Part shown: in pieces, positions 50,721 to 58,778 of the stretch
Layout of the letters: every line of letters begins with the position of its first letter
Numbering within the stretch: position 1 is the stretch's first letter
From: Vreelandella rituensis
GTDB taxonomy: Bacteria; Pseudomonadota; Gammaproteobacteria; Pseudomonadales; Halomonadaceae
Assembly: GCF_003336665.1 (NCBI RefSeq)
Contig: NZ_QPIJ01000001.1
Coordinates: 281,922 to 345,921 of the forward strand
Length of the DNA stretch: 64,000 nt
Direction of reading: 5' to 3'
The notes under the pieces: generated by a model
What the model saw: the letters and a program-made list of their open reading frames with translations, nothing else
Databases searched by the model: none
Told to the model about the DNA's origin: nothing
Position numbers and translations under genes: made by a program

Positions 50721-51167
50721 CTAGAATTCGTCTGCACCCGATGGAGCAGCGGCGGGCATGGTGGTGGCCTGCTTGGGCTGGTTGTCCGGTTCATCGTCCT
50801 GGCTGGCCTTTTGCTTTGGCGAAGCCTTGGGTTTCGGGGCTGGTTTGGCATTGTCGGCAGCGCTCTTGGCTTGCTGCATCCGCAGGATTGAGGCGGCGGT
50901 TTCATCGACATGCCGTGCGTACTTGTTGATGTGCGCCTTGAGTTCGTACTCGCAGTCAGCGGCGGTGCCTTGAATAACCAGCGGCATGGCAAGGGAGGCC
51001 CGACGCTGCGCTTCCTGCTCGGTTGCGTCCTTGCTCGTAGGGCCGAGGTTGGCGGAAATGATGAGTCGCAATTCGGGGTCAGCGCCCTCCTTCGTGGTGC
51101 TGATGTTGACGCTGAGCTTGTCGCCGTGGCGGGACATGACCTGACTCAAAAGGGCAAACAGTGACAT
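50721..51167 (-). CDS. PRTRC system protein E
   Basis: A 148-residue protein. MSLFALLSQVMSRHGDKLSV, then LIISANLGP, then MPLVIQGTAADCEYELKAHI match the PRTRC E pattern of an N-terminal hydrophobic helix, strands and the 'PL.I.GT..E...' stretch. The last 50 residues are Lys/Pro/Ala-rich and disordered. AAGGAG lies 8 bases before the ATG. First gene of the E-C-F operon, right after the operator at 51182. Confidence 0.8.
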   Translation of the reverse strand: MSLFALLSQVMSRHGDKLSVNISTTKEGADPELRLIISANLGPTSKDATEQEAQRRASLAMPLVIQGTAADCEYELKAHINKYARHVDETAASILRMQQAKSAADNAKPAPKPKASPKQKASQDDEPDNQPKQATTMPAAAPSGADEF

Positions 51168-51181
51168 TGGGTGGCTCCTTC

Positions 51182-51209
51182 ATATATGGGTTGTGTTCAA
51201 TATATATAT
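51182..51209 (-). promoter_or_regulatory. Shared operator/promoter, copy 8
   Basis: Here the operator covers the -10 and start region: minus strand -35 TTGACC (51227-51232 region), 17-base spacer, -10 TATATT, followed directly by GAACACAACCCATATATG. Confidence 0.75.
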
Positions 51210-51867
51210 GAATGAGGTGATGGTCAAGCGCCGCTTGTAAAAAAACTTGGTGGTGACGGCCAGTCCGTCAGGTGGAGTGGAATGTCATGGTTGTTTTGCA
51301 AAGGATTGCCGCAGGCAACGGCATTGGCGGCTGATTGCTTTGTCAGGCATGGCCTTTGAATACCATTGCCTTTGCCAATCACAGGTGTTAACCCGAAAAG
51401 GGGCTATTTAGAAACGGCATTGCTAGTCAAGGTCATTAGCTGGCACTGGCTTAGGTAGCAGTAGCCATTTATAGAGACGGGTAAGGGATTCACGCCTTCA
51501 ATGCCAATCTGGACGTTTCCGGCACTGTTAAGGACACGCAGAAGGCATTTTTTGCTGAGTAAGCAGGCTGAGAAACCACTTTGCCGCGTCTTTAGCACTC
51601 AAATGAGGCGCTACCCCACGCGCATCATAATGGTTGCTGTACAAGGGCGTTGCCATTCAAAGCCATTGAAAAGCACAGCCAATGCCAAGCAAGGTATATA
51701 GTAGCCTTCTATATCGGGCTATAGTGGCCTTTACGCTTCAAGGCCATTGCCAAGCAAATGCTTTGACTGGCCTATACATTGCGTATGGATAGGTATTGGA
51801 TTATTCTTACCCTGGGTGCCGCAATAGCCGCCAACGCCCGTTTCACAACCACGAAAGGACAACTACT
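51210..51867. repeat. Repeat-rich divergent region, candidate centromere
   Basis: About 650 bases with no gene between PRTRC E (minus) and D (plus). It carries many copies of a CATTGCC/GGCAATG-type motif: near 51305, 51321, 51364, 51418, 51500, 51650, 51662, 51680 and 51743. Several are followed by AAGCAA (51685, 51750). TTGACT at 51763 with a -10 near 51780 could be the promoter of gene D. The arrangement resembles parC-type centromeres in front of actin-type partition genes. Confidence 0.5.
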
Positions 51868-52920
51868 ATGCCCATTGTAGCCGCGATGGATCTAGGATAC
51901 TCGAATGCTAAATTAGCATGGCTGCATTCTTCTGGAGCGCCGCTGGAAGATTTATACCTGGGGATTCGACATTCCCGCAGTGATGACCCTGACAAGCGCG
52001 CAGCCTCGGCGCTCAAGACGCGCCTGTTTCCCGCTGGCGCGGCACCGATTGACGCCTTGGCCGACTCGCGTTCAGAGGAAATGCCAGGGCACATCGTCAA
52101 GGTCAACGGCGAGGATTGGCGAGCGCCAGTCGATTTCAAGGATATTCAGGGGAATTACCGCGATTTTTCCAGCGAGTACGTTAAACGCGATGTTTGGCTG
52201 GCGCTGTTAAAGGGCTGTCTGGCCGAAATTGGGGAGCCTGAAATTGAGACGCTGGTGCTTGGTTTGCCGTCCAATGAGTATTACAACAGCCCAGACTTAG
52301 AGAAGACCATCATCGGTCGAGCAAAAGGCAAGCATGAGTTGGATGGGCTGACAGTCAACGTCAAAGAGGTTCTGGTCGTGCCGCAGCCCCTGGGCACGTT
52401 CTATGGCCAGTTGCTTTCATCCGACAAGGAACGCGCCGAATTTCTGCTTGAGTCGTTGGTGCTGGTGATCGACCCCGGTTTCTATTCCTGTGATGTGGTG
52501 CTTATCAATGAGGGCAAACGCATCTATCAGGATTCGAGCGTTTCGACGCCCAACAGCGTCAAGGCGATCTGTGACCAGCTTCGGGCGCACTTGAAAGAAA
52601 CGCATCAAATACCGATACCGGAGGGGCGTCTTGAGAGTCAGTTGCGCCAGGGCAAATACACCGTGGCGGGCGCGAAAGGGCTTCACAATTTCAAGGATGA
52701 CTTGAAAGTGATCGCCAAGGACGTGGCAACCTCGGCACTGGACGGTATCCGCTCTCAGTTGCACAGTTCGGGCCACGAACCCAACATTGCGATTTTGACA
52801 GGCGGGGGAGCCGATCTGTTTGAACCCCATGTGAAGGAAGGCACCAAGGTAGCGGCAGTTTACAAGACCGACGATCCCGTTATGATGAATGTCATCGGCT
52901 TTCTACGCGCCGCCTGCTGA
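51868..52920 (+). CDS. PRTRC system protein D, ParM/StbA-like actin ATPase
   Basis: A 350-residue protein of the actin superfamily. Phosphate 1 loop MDLGYSNAK (7-15), phosphate 2 loop LVIDPGFYSCDVV in the middle, and adenosine loop ILTGGGADLFEP near the C-terminus. ParM filaments push plasmids apart. AAAGGAC precedes the ATG at 51868. The next gene, 50 bases away, takes the place of the ParR/StbB adaptor. The divergent region upstream with repeats would be the centromere. Unlike other PRTRC genes it has neither shared operator nor AACC leader. Confidence 0.82.
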   Translation: MPIVAAMDLGYSNAKLAWLHSSGAPLEDLYLGIRHSRSDDPDKRAASALKTRLFPAGAAPIDALADSRSEEMPGHIVKVNGEDWRAPVDFKDIQGNYRDFSSEYVKRDVWLALLKGCLAEIGEPEIETLVLGLPSNEYYNSPDLEKTIIGRAKGKHELDGLTVNVKEVLVVPQPLGTFYGQLLSSDKERAEFLLESLVLVIDPGFYSCDVVLINEGKRIYQDSSVSTPNSVKAICDQLRAHLKETHQIPIPEGRLESQLRQGKYTVAGAKGLHNFKDDLKVIAKDVATSALDGIRSQLHSSGHEPNIAILTGGGADLFEPHVKEGTKVAAVYKTDDPVMMNVIGFLRAAC

Positions 52921-52969
52921 GCATCGACCAATAGGAGTGGCCTGGGCGACCAGGCCATAAGAAGTGCCA

Positions 52970-53653
52970 ATGACACCGATCACGATTAATTACTATATCA
53001 GCGCCAGGTCAGCGCCACTGGTCTACCGTCACATGCTGGCGCAGCAACCTCACCATCGTAAGCGCCATATCGGTTCCATCCTGCCGATGGGGTGCGAAGT
53101 GGTGTTGCGAACTTTGAGGCTTGGGGGGAGCTTGTACAGTGGGGGCAAGCTCAATCCTGCCGAGTTCGCCGTACCAGGACGCGATGATTCAGACTGGTCG
53201 AGCACGATGGTCAGCATCACGATCTATCCCTATGTCACCCCGCTTCTGTATGAGGCCATCGATGGGCGTTCGGAAGGTGAAGTGCGTACCATCGTGACAA
53301 CCCTGCTTGAGAGCTACTTGCTTACGCTTGGCGCGACCACGGCTCCCTTGGACAGCGTGACGGCAAGAGCACCTGGCCCTGTCAAAATCTCCATGGAGAT
53401 TTCTGAATCTTCCCCGGCAGAGCAGGCAGTGCCTGCCGAGACTCAAGAGACTGAGGCTGCAACACCCGCGCCACAGACAGCTAAGCCTGACAGTCCAGAG
53501 GCGAAGCAGGTTAATGAGAAGGCATCACCCACGCCATCCGATACCCGCCCTTCTGAACCCGAAAGCCAGAAGCGAAAGGCGGTGGACGAGCATGAAGATG
53601 AGGGGATGGAGTCAGTCCTTGATATGATTGCCAAGAAGGGCAAGGCAACCTAA
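52970..53653 (+). CDS. Probable partner of the actin-like protein (ParR-like position)
   Basis: A 227-residue protein: residues 1-110 look ordered (ARSAPLVYRHML, then GEVRTIVTTLLESYLLTL) and residues 120-227 are Glu/Pro/Thr/Ala-rich and disordered, ending in a helix. Gene position directly after a ParM-type gene is that of ParR/StbB, but sequence similarity is not evident. Its coding region contains a parS-like palindrome (53384-53402, encoding KISMEIS). The start codon is the ATG at 52970; a GTG at 52964 is possible. A strong terminator follows. Confidence 0.6.
   Translation: MTPITINYYISARSAPLVYRHMLAQQPHHRKRHIGSILPMGCEVVLRTLRLGGSLYSGGKLNPAEFAVPGRDDSDWSSTMVSITIYPYVTPLLYEAIDGRSEGEVRTIVTTLLESYLLTLGATTAPLDSVTARAPGPVKISMEISESSPAEQAVPAETQETEAATPAPQTAKPDSPEAKQVNEKASPTPSDTRPSEPESQKRKAVDEHEDEGMESVLDMIAKKGKAT
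53384..53402. promoter_or_regulatory. parS-like palindrome, copy 2 (inside a gene)
   Basis: AAAATCTCCATGGAGATTT inside the ParR-position gene. Confidence 0.6.
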
Positions 53654-53676
53654 GTATCTAGTTCCCTTTCAAATAG

Positions 53677-53702
53677 GCCGGTGCAATAGCACCGGCTTTT
53701 TT
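53677..53702 (+). terminator. Rho-independent terminator
   Basis: GCCGGTGC-AATA-GCACCGGC followed by TTTTTT, 23 bases after the stop at 53653. Confidence 0.85.
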
Positions 53703-53754
53703 GTGCCAGATTTTGATTCTGACTTTAAGCCATTAATGGGAATAGTTCCCATTT

Positions 53755-54011
53755 AAATCTCCATGGAGATTTTGAACGTGTGACAAGGTTGTAGATAAAT
53801 AAAACCTCCAAGGGGATTTTCCGAGCGGAATGCGTGGCGTATTTCCGTTGTTCGTTCAAGCATCAAGCCATAGCTTGCAACGCCTGCCCCTACCAAAATC
53901 TCCATGGAGATTTTGCTAGACGCTGCTGTGTTTCACCACAGCATCCATGCAAGCACCCAAGCCAAGGGTTGCGGTTGTTTTGCTGGCCCATTAAATCTCC
54001 ATGGAGATTTT
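53755..54011. repeat. Cluster of parS-like palindromes, candidate centromere
   Basis: Three perfect copies of ATCTCCATGGAGAT with A/T flanks (53755-53773, 53895-53914, 53993-54011) and one degenerate copy AAAACCTCCAAGGGGATTTT (53801-53820). Spacing is about 47, 94 and 97 bases. An additional inverted repeat AATGGGAA-TAG-TTCCCATT lies at 53735-53753. The cluster is in the convergent gap directly after the PRTRC-ParB gene, the expected place for its binding site. There is no gene here (53654-54066). Confidence 0.65.
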
Positions 54012-54020
54012 GACGCACAC

Positions 54021-54044
54021 AAAAAAGCCCAGCGTTAGCTGGGC
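54021..54044 (-). terminator. Terminator of the PRTRC-ParB operon
   Basis: Minus strand GCCCAGC-TAAC-GCTGGGC followed by TTTTTT, 22 bases after the stop at 54067. Confidence 0.85.
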
Positions 54045-54066
54045 AAGGTGAGAGGGTGGTTAGAAC

Positions 54067-55944
54067 TCAAGCGGCCTGCTGTTCCTCCGTCTGGCCCTGG
54101 TCGTCGCTTTGGCTCTCTGGCTGTGCGGCCTCTGTCGGCGCTGCGTCTTCGGTCTCGGTGCTGGGCGCGTAGCCGTAGTACCCCAGCGTGAAGCCATGAG
54201 GCTCATAACCCCGCCAGTCGAACTCAGTGAAGGACAGCAAGGCTTCCTTAATCTCGGGCATTTTCTTTTTGGTGAGGTCATTGAAAGCGCCCTTCTTGTT
54301 CGCTTCATCGTATGCCTCGGCAAACCCGGATTCGCGGGCATCGATCAGGATTGCGCCTTTGGTCTGGGCATCAAGGTAGGTCTGATCGACGGCATCCCAT
54401 TCAGCGGTATTCGCCTGCGTCTCCTTGAGAATGGCAAGGTTGGTGCGGCCTGCCTTCGACGCCTCGAACTGATCGGTACTGTCCGTCTGGAAGGCCATCA
54501 TTGCGCTGATTTCAATCATGGCATTGATTAGGGACTTGCCCTCGACGCGGGAAAGGCTGACCACCAGTTCGGGTTCATTGGTCTGCGAGCGTAGCAGCGT
54601 GGTGTCGCCCCCCAGGTTCTGGATGACCTGCTTGGCACGTTCGCTGGTCTTGGTATCAGTGGCGGACATGACGGCCTTGGTCAGCTCCACCAGACTGATG
54701 GCAAGGCCCATGACCGGGTTCTTAGTGATGGCATGTTCGGTGATAGAGGCAAAGCGGTTGAATGCAGCCCGCTTAACGCCCTTACGTAGTTGGGCAGGCT
54801 TGGTTTTGCTCGCGTCCGATTTCTTACCCGCCTTGCCGGTGCTAGGCGAAGCAGGCGTGGCTTGCGCGTCTTGTGCGGCACTTGCTGGCGCTTCCTCGGA
54901 GACGGCATTAACTACCTTGGCGTATGCCTCGCGCATGTCCGTATGACATGCCATGTTGAAGCAGACGCCGTTGGTTGGCTGCCCTTCCTGGCCGAAGCCG
55001 GTTGAAATGACCGAACCATAATGCTCGCAGGTTGGGCAAGACATGGCCTGTGCTTGACCTACACCATCATCCCCGCTGGCCACGATCAGCTTATAGCCAT
55101 TGGCTGTAACCTCGGTATCCAAATGAGCAACACCGTATTCCTGACGCGCATCCGAGACGATGATGTCGAGTTGCGTCTTGGTTTTTTCAGCCCAGCAAGC
55201 TGGCTCGAAGCACTGAGCCTTTTGAGCATTTTCCTCGGCATCAAAGAGGTCGGTATTACTTACCGAGTTGTGGCGGCAGGTCTGGCAGGCGTCGGTGGGA
55301 AAGCAGGCATCCTTGATGTAGGGATGGACTTTCTTGAGGCGCTGGCGGGCAAACTCGACGGTCATTTCATCTTCGATGATTCGCGTGAGTACCTTGATCT
55401 GATTTTTTTCGCTCATGGGGGCCATGATCTCGGCATGGCCGATCTTAATGGTGCCGTCGATCAGGGCGGCGCTGACCGCTTCACAGCAATGCGAGAGCAA
55501 CAAGCGATTGTCCAGTTTGCTGCGGGTCCAGCCCAACTGCTTGCGTGCTTCCTCATGGTTCTGGTGATGGGCTTCCATCATGTCTGCGGCCAACCATGCT
55601 TCCTCGATAGGCGAGAGGTCAGCGCGTTTCAGGTTCTCGGTAGCCGCGACCAGCTTGGCATCATAGTCGTTTAGAAGCTGAATGGAGGCAGGGATGCTAT
55701 CAAGGCCGAGCGTTACGCTGGCTTCAAATCGGGTATCCCCGGCCACCACCTCAAACATGCCTTCATGGTCAAGGGAGGGGCGCACGATGATCGGTTGCAG
55801 CACACCGCGCTCACGGATGCTTTCAAGAATTTCTGCGAACACGGCGGCATTGCGGTGCTTGCGTGGGTTCAGGCGAGTGGAGCGGTGAACCTTATCCAGG
55901 GCGAGGTGCTGGAGGCTGTTCTGTTCGTTGGCTTGTGCGGTCAT
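54067..55944 (-). CDS. PRTRC system ParB-family protein
   Basis: A 625-residue ParB-type protein. N-terminal ParB/Srx domain (LNPRKHRN, then GVLQPIIVRP, VVAGDTRFEAS and the CTPase-type ENLKRADLSPIEEA). HTH near residue 110-180 (QLGWTRSKLDNRLLLS). Then a cysteine-rich region with CQTCRHN, CFEPAC and CPTCEHYG (possible zinc sites), and a long C-terminal part that ordinary ParB lacks. This layout is characteristic of PRTRC-ParB. GGAGAATTG precedes the ATG at 55944. Second gene of the operon under the operator at 56332; the palindromes after its 3' end are its likely target. Confidence 0.85.
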   Translation of the reverse strand: MTAQANEQNSLQHLALDKVHRSTRLNPRKHRNAAVFAEILESIRERGVLQPIIVRPSLDHEGMFEVVAGDTRFEASVTLGLDSIPASIQLLNDYDAKLVAATENLKRADLSPIEEAWLAADMMEAHHQNHEEARKQLGWTRSKLDNRLLLSHCCEAVSAALIDGTIKIGHAEIMAPMSEKNQIKVLTRIIEDEMTVEFARQRLKKVHPYIKDACFPTDACQTCRHNSVSNTDLFDAEENAQKAQCFEPACWAEKTKTQLDIIVSDARQEYGVAHLDTEVTANGYKLIVASGDDGVGQAQAMSCPTCEHYGSVISTGFGQEGQPTNGVCFNMACHTDMREAYAKVVNAVSEEAPASAAQDAQATPASPSTGKAGKKSDASKTKPAQLRKGVKRAAFNRFASITEHAITKNPVMGLAISLVELTKAVMSATDTKTSERAKQVIQNLGGDTTLLRSQTNEPELVVSLSRVEGKSLINAMIEISAMMAFQTDSTDQFEASKAGRTNLAILKETQANTAEWDAVDQTYLDAQTKGAILIDARESGFAEAYDEANKKGAFNDLTKKKMPEIKEALLSFTEFDWRGYEPHGFTLGYYGYAPSTETEDAAPTEAAQPESQSDDQGQTEEQQAA

Positions 55945-55962
55945 GTCAATTCTCCTTGGACT

Positions 55963-55972
55963 AGCGGTTGCT
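55963..55972 (-). promoter_or_regulatory. AACC-loop leader element
   Basis: Minus strand AGC-AACC-GCT: the outer pair is A-T instead of G-C, a compensatory change, 18 bases before the ParB start. Confidence 0.55.
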
Positions 55973-55987
55973 GTCGTGGATGGCCTG

Positions 55988-56311
55988 CTAGTGCAGGCGG
56001 TGCTGCGAAGTGTGATAAGTATCCATGGATACTCGGGAGGCTTGGATTGCTGGGTAGGCAATAGGCCCAGAGGTCTCTCCGGTCTCCTGTGCCAGGGTTA
56101 GCAACATGCTGGCATCGTGCTCAAAGGCTTCGTCCCGAATGAAGCTCATGGCAATCTCGGTAAGGTTGGCGATACGCGGGGCTTGGCGTAGGCGAGGCTC
56201 CATGCGGGTAAGAATTTCACTCACGATCTGTTGATCGACAGGGTGCAGATTACCGACGCCCTGAACACTGATGTTCTGTGAGCTGCTTGGTGGGATAACG
56301 ATCTTGGCCAT
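55988..56311 (-). CDS. Hypothetical protein before PRTRC-ParB
   Basis: A 107-residue, mostly helical soluble protein (VDQQIVSEILTRMEPRL) of unknown function. AGGAGG lies 7 bases before the ATG at 56311, a very strong site. First gene of the operon with PRTRC-ParB. Its 3' end contains a related palindrome GTATCCATGGATAC (56020-56033) that may be a weak ParB site. Confidence 0.65.
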   Translation of the reverse strand: MAKIVIPPSSSQNISVQGVGNLHPVDQQIVSEILTRMEPRLRQAPRIANLTEIAMSFIRDEAFEHDASMLLTLAQETGETSGPIAYPAIQASRVSMDTYHTSQHRLH

Positions 56312-56331
56312 CGGTGACCTCCTGCCTTACG

Positions 56332-56357
56332 TATATGGGTTGCGTTAAATATATATA
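56332..56357 (-). promoter_or_regulatory. Shared operator/promoter, copy 9
   Basis: Same design as copy 8: minus strand -35 TTGACT, 17-base spacer, -10 TATATT, followed by TAACGCAACCCATATACG. Drives the PRTRC-ParB operon. Confidence 0.75.
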
Positions 56358-56542
56358 CGATGAGCGGGGCAGTCAAGACATTTCTTTTAGCGGCAGAAGA
56401 AGTGCGCCGGTAATGGCGCATAATCGTTTAGGTTTGGTATAGTGATGAGTGTGCCAATGGCGAGTCCCAAGGCTTGAGCCCTTAGCCCCTGATAGAGGAC
56501 GCGGCTTGCCCCCGTAAACGGACATCAAAGGAATCAAAGAAG

Positions 56543-57511
56543 ATGCCAGTAATAATTTCCATGCCGAATCAAAAAGGCGGTGTCGGCAAGACGACCCTTG
56601 CGCTACACCTTGCTTGGCGTTGCCAGGAATTGGGCCTCAAGACCTTGACCGTAGACCTCGACCCCCAGGGTAACTTTTCGGAGAGCATGGTAGGTATTGA
56701 GGTGCTCGATGAAATCGAAGTCGAGGATGCTGCCCTGTTTGCCCGACTACAGGAGAATGGCCAAGCCCTTGAAGGCGACATATGCCGTCGCTCCTACCAT
56801 TTGTTCAGTGACATCCTGCCAGCGCCATTGGCCCCCTACCCCACGCATCTTCCCAACCTGGATATTCTCCCGGCTAACATTAATGACGATCCGCTGTCGG
56901 CAATGAATCAGCAAAGCACAGGCACGGCCATGAATCCGGCACGGCACCTGGCAACCATCGCTGATCAGTACGATGTGGTGGTCATTGATGTGCCCCCTGG
57001 AAAAGGCACCGTGCATTTGGGTGGCGTGATTGCCGCGAACAAGGTGGTATTGCCAGTGATGATGTCTGCTTTTCCCATGCGAGGAATCGCGGGGATGTTG
57101 ACCACGTTGAAACAACTAAAGGAACAGGGTGTTCGCACCGACCTCCTGGGGGTCGTCGTCAATATTTACAGCTCCCGGTCAAAGGAGCATGTCGAAGGGG
57201 TGCAGTTGCTGAAGGAACGGCTGGGGTCACTGCTGCTTAACAACAAAATAGGGTATCGTGCTTCCTTGGATACGGCAGTGGGCGCTATGAAGCCGGTGTG
57301 GAAGGTCGGTACTGGCGCTGCGCGGGAAACGGCCAAACAGGTACGTGGCGTGGTGGATGAAATTATTGCCAAGGCGGGATTCGAGACGTACCTTGCGGCG
57401 GAACGACAGGCCAAGGTGACGGTTAACACCAAGCCCGCCAAACCCAAGGCTGCCAAGCCCAAAGCCAAGAAGAAAAAACCTGCTACCACTACGAAAGAGG
57501 TGAAATCATGA
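56543..57511 (+). CDS. parA: ParA partition ATPase
   Basis: A 322-residue ParA/Soj-type deviant Walker ATPase: KGGVGKTT at 11-18, VDLDPQGNFSES as the A' motif, and VVIDVPPGKGTVHLGG as Walker B/switch. It binds DNA non-specifically and pulls ParB-bound plasmids. The lack of an N-terminal HTH puts it in the short, Ib-like or Soj class. The C-terminal 40 residues are Lys/Pro/Ala-rich, an unusual basic tail. The downstream parB starts inside its stop (ATGA). AAAGAAG precedes the ATG. Confidence 0.9.
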   Translation: MPVIISMPNQKGGVGKTTLALHLAWRCQELGLKTLTVDLDPQGNFSESMVGIEVLDEIEVEDAALFARLQENGQALEGDICRRSYHLFSDILPAPLAPYPTHLPNLDILPANINDDPLSAMNQQSTGTAMNPARHLATIADQYDVVVIDVPPGKGTVHLGGVIAANKVVLPVMMSAFPMRGIAGMLTTLKQLKEQGVRTDLLGVVVNIYSSRSKEHVEGVQLLKERLGSLLLNNKIGYRASLDTAVGAMKPVWKVGTGAARETAKQVRGVVDEIIAKAGFETYLAAERQAKVTVNTKPAKPKAAKPKAKKKKPATTTKEVKS

Positions 57512-58743
57512 GTCCCGCTCGCCCCGGTCTCGGTATTAATGATCGTATCTCAGCCCTGGAGGTGCCTGCCCCCACGGTTGGCGAGGTGCTTTCCATCAGC
57601 CTTGAGGATGTGACGATTCACCCCCAGGTGCGCCGGAACATCGAGCCTGCCAAGCTGGAAGAGTTGATGGATGCTATTCGGCAGGAAGGCCAGCGCCAGC
57701 CCGTCGAAGCCTATTTCGAGAGTAACAGCTACGTCCTGGTAACAGGTGAGCGGCGCTTCCAGGCTCTGACCAAGCTGGGCCGCAGCGTCATTGAAGTCAA
57801 GGCCATCAAGAAGCCGACCCCGACCGAGCTTATCTACCTCCAGGTGACGGAGAACGAGAAGCGCGAAGCCTTGGGTGCAATTGACCTGGCGTTGGCGATC
57901 AAGGAGCTTGCTGCCGCTGGAGAGGATAACGCCAGCATTGCCTCGCGCCTGGGAATGAGCGCCAGCGTGGTGGGGCGCTACAAGGCCATCGGCAAGGGCA
58001 GCCAGCGCATCCACAATGCCTATCACAGTGGGGTCAAAGACCTTCGCGCCCTGGAGCTACTCGCCCAGATCGAGGCCAAGTGGCCTAACGCCTTTGATGA
58101 ACTGCTCGATCAGGTGGTCTCCGGCAAGATCATGCGGGATGAACTCGAGACCTGGAAGAAGCACTTGAAGGCCAATGGTGAGATGCCCAAAGCCGAAGCA
58201 GCGCCTGCGGCGTCCGCCGCCCCAGCCGATGACGCCCAGGCGGTAGTGGACGGGGCAGCTAATGATGCCGATCCTGACATGGTGGCAGATTCCTCAGTGC
58301 TGGCTGGTGAGGATGAGCCGGAACAGGAAAGCGACGACCCTACATTGACCACGGTCGAGGCCCAGGCCGAGGCTTTGGCGGACGCTGAAAGCGAGGCGGC
58401 GGGTGCGGGCGACTTGCCTTGGGAAGATGCCTCCGAGGAAGGCGACAGCCAAGGCGAATCATCGGAGGATAAGCCACAGACGGCTGCTCCTTCGCCCGCC
58501 AAGATGACTCCGGCAACGCCGGTCGAGAAGCACTATGAACCCACGCATGAAGACAGCAAGCCCGAGCAAATCTGTATCGTGGTAAAAGGCAAGCTCGCCA
58601 GCGGTGAAGCGATCAAGGGAACCCTGATGCTCGATCGCGTTGACCAGGATTCAAACTGGGCCTGGGTGCAGCCGGATGACGCTGACCAATTGCCGGTCAA
58701 GATCGAAGCCAAGAAACTCAAGATGGTATCGGTTACCGCCTGA
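57508..58743 (+). CDS. parB: ParB partition protein
   Basis: A 411-residue ParB. N-terminal ParB domain with IHPQVRRNIEP, GQRQPVEAYF, VTGERRFQALTKLG and the NEKREALGAIDLA box. HTH ASIASRLGMSASVVGRYKAIG at about 145-170. After residue 235 comes a long acidic, Ala/Glu-rich linker and a C-terminal beta domain (ICIVVKGKLASGEAIKGTLML) that ordinary chromosomal ParB lacks. It pairs with ParA. No own parS sequence was recognised near it; the palindromes at 53-54 kb could serve either ParB. Confidence 0.88.
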   Translation: MSPARPGLGINDRISALEVPAPTVGEVLSISLEDVTIHPQVRRNIEPAKLEELMDAIRQEGQRQPVEAYFESNSYVLVTGERRFQALTKLGRSVIEVKAIKKPTPTELIYLQVTENEKREALGAIDLALAIKELAAAGEDNASIASRLGMSASVVGRYKAIGKGSQRIHNAYHSGVKDLRALELLAQIEAKWPNAFDELLDQVVSGKIMRDELETWKKHLKANGEMPKAEAAPAASAAPADDAQAVVDGAANDADPDMVADSSVLAGEDEPEQESDDPTLTTVEAQAEALADAESEAAGAGDLPWEDASEEGDSQGESSEDKPQTAAPSPAKMTPATPVEKHYEPTHEDSKPEQICIVVKGKLASGEAIKGTLMLDRVDQDSNWAWVQPDDADQLPVKIEAKKLKMVSVTA

Positions 58744-58778
58744 CCTGTACTTGCTGATAGATCTGACCTCGGCGGCTG

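Noticed and set aside
51404-51598. 64-codon minus-strand frame in the repeat region
   Set aside because: No ribosome-binding site, and it is built from the CATTGCC-type repeats; better explained as non-coding cis DNA.
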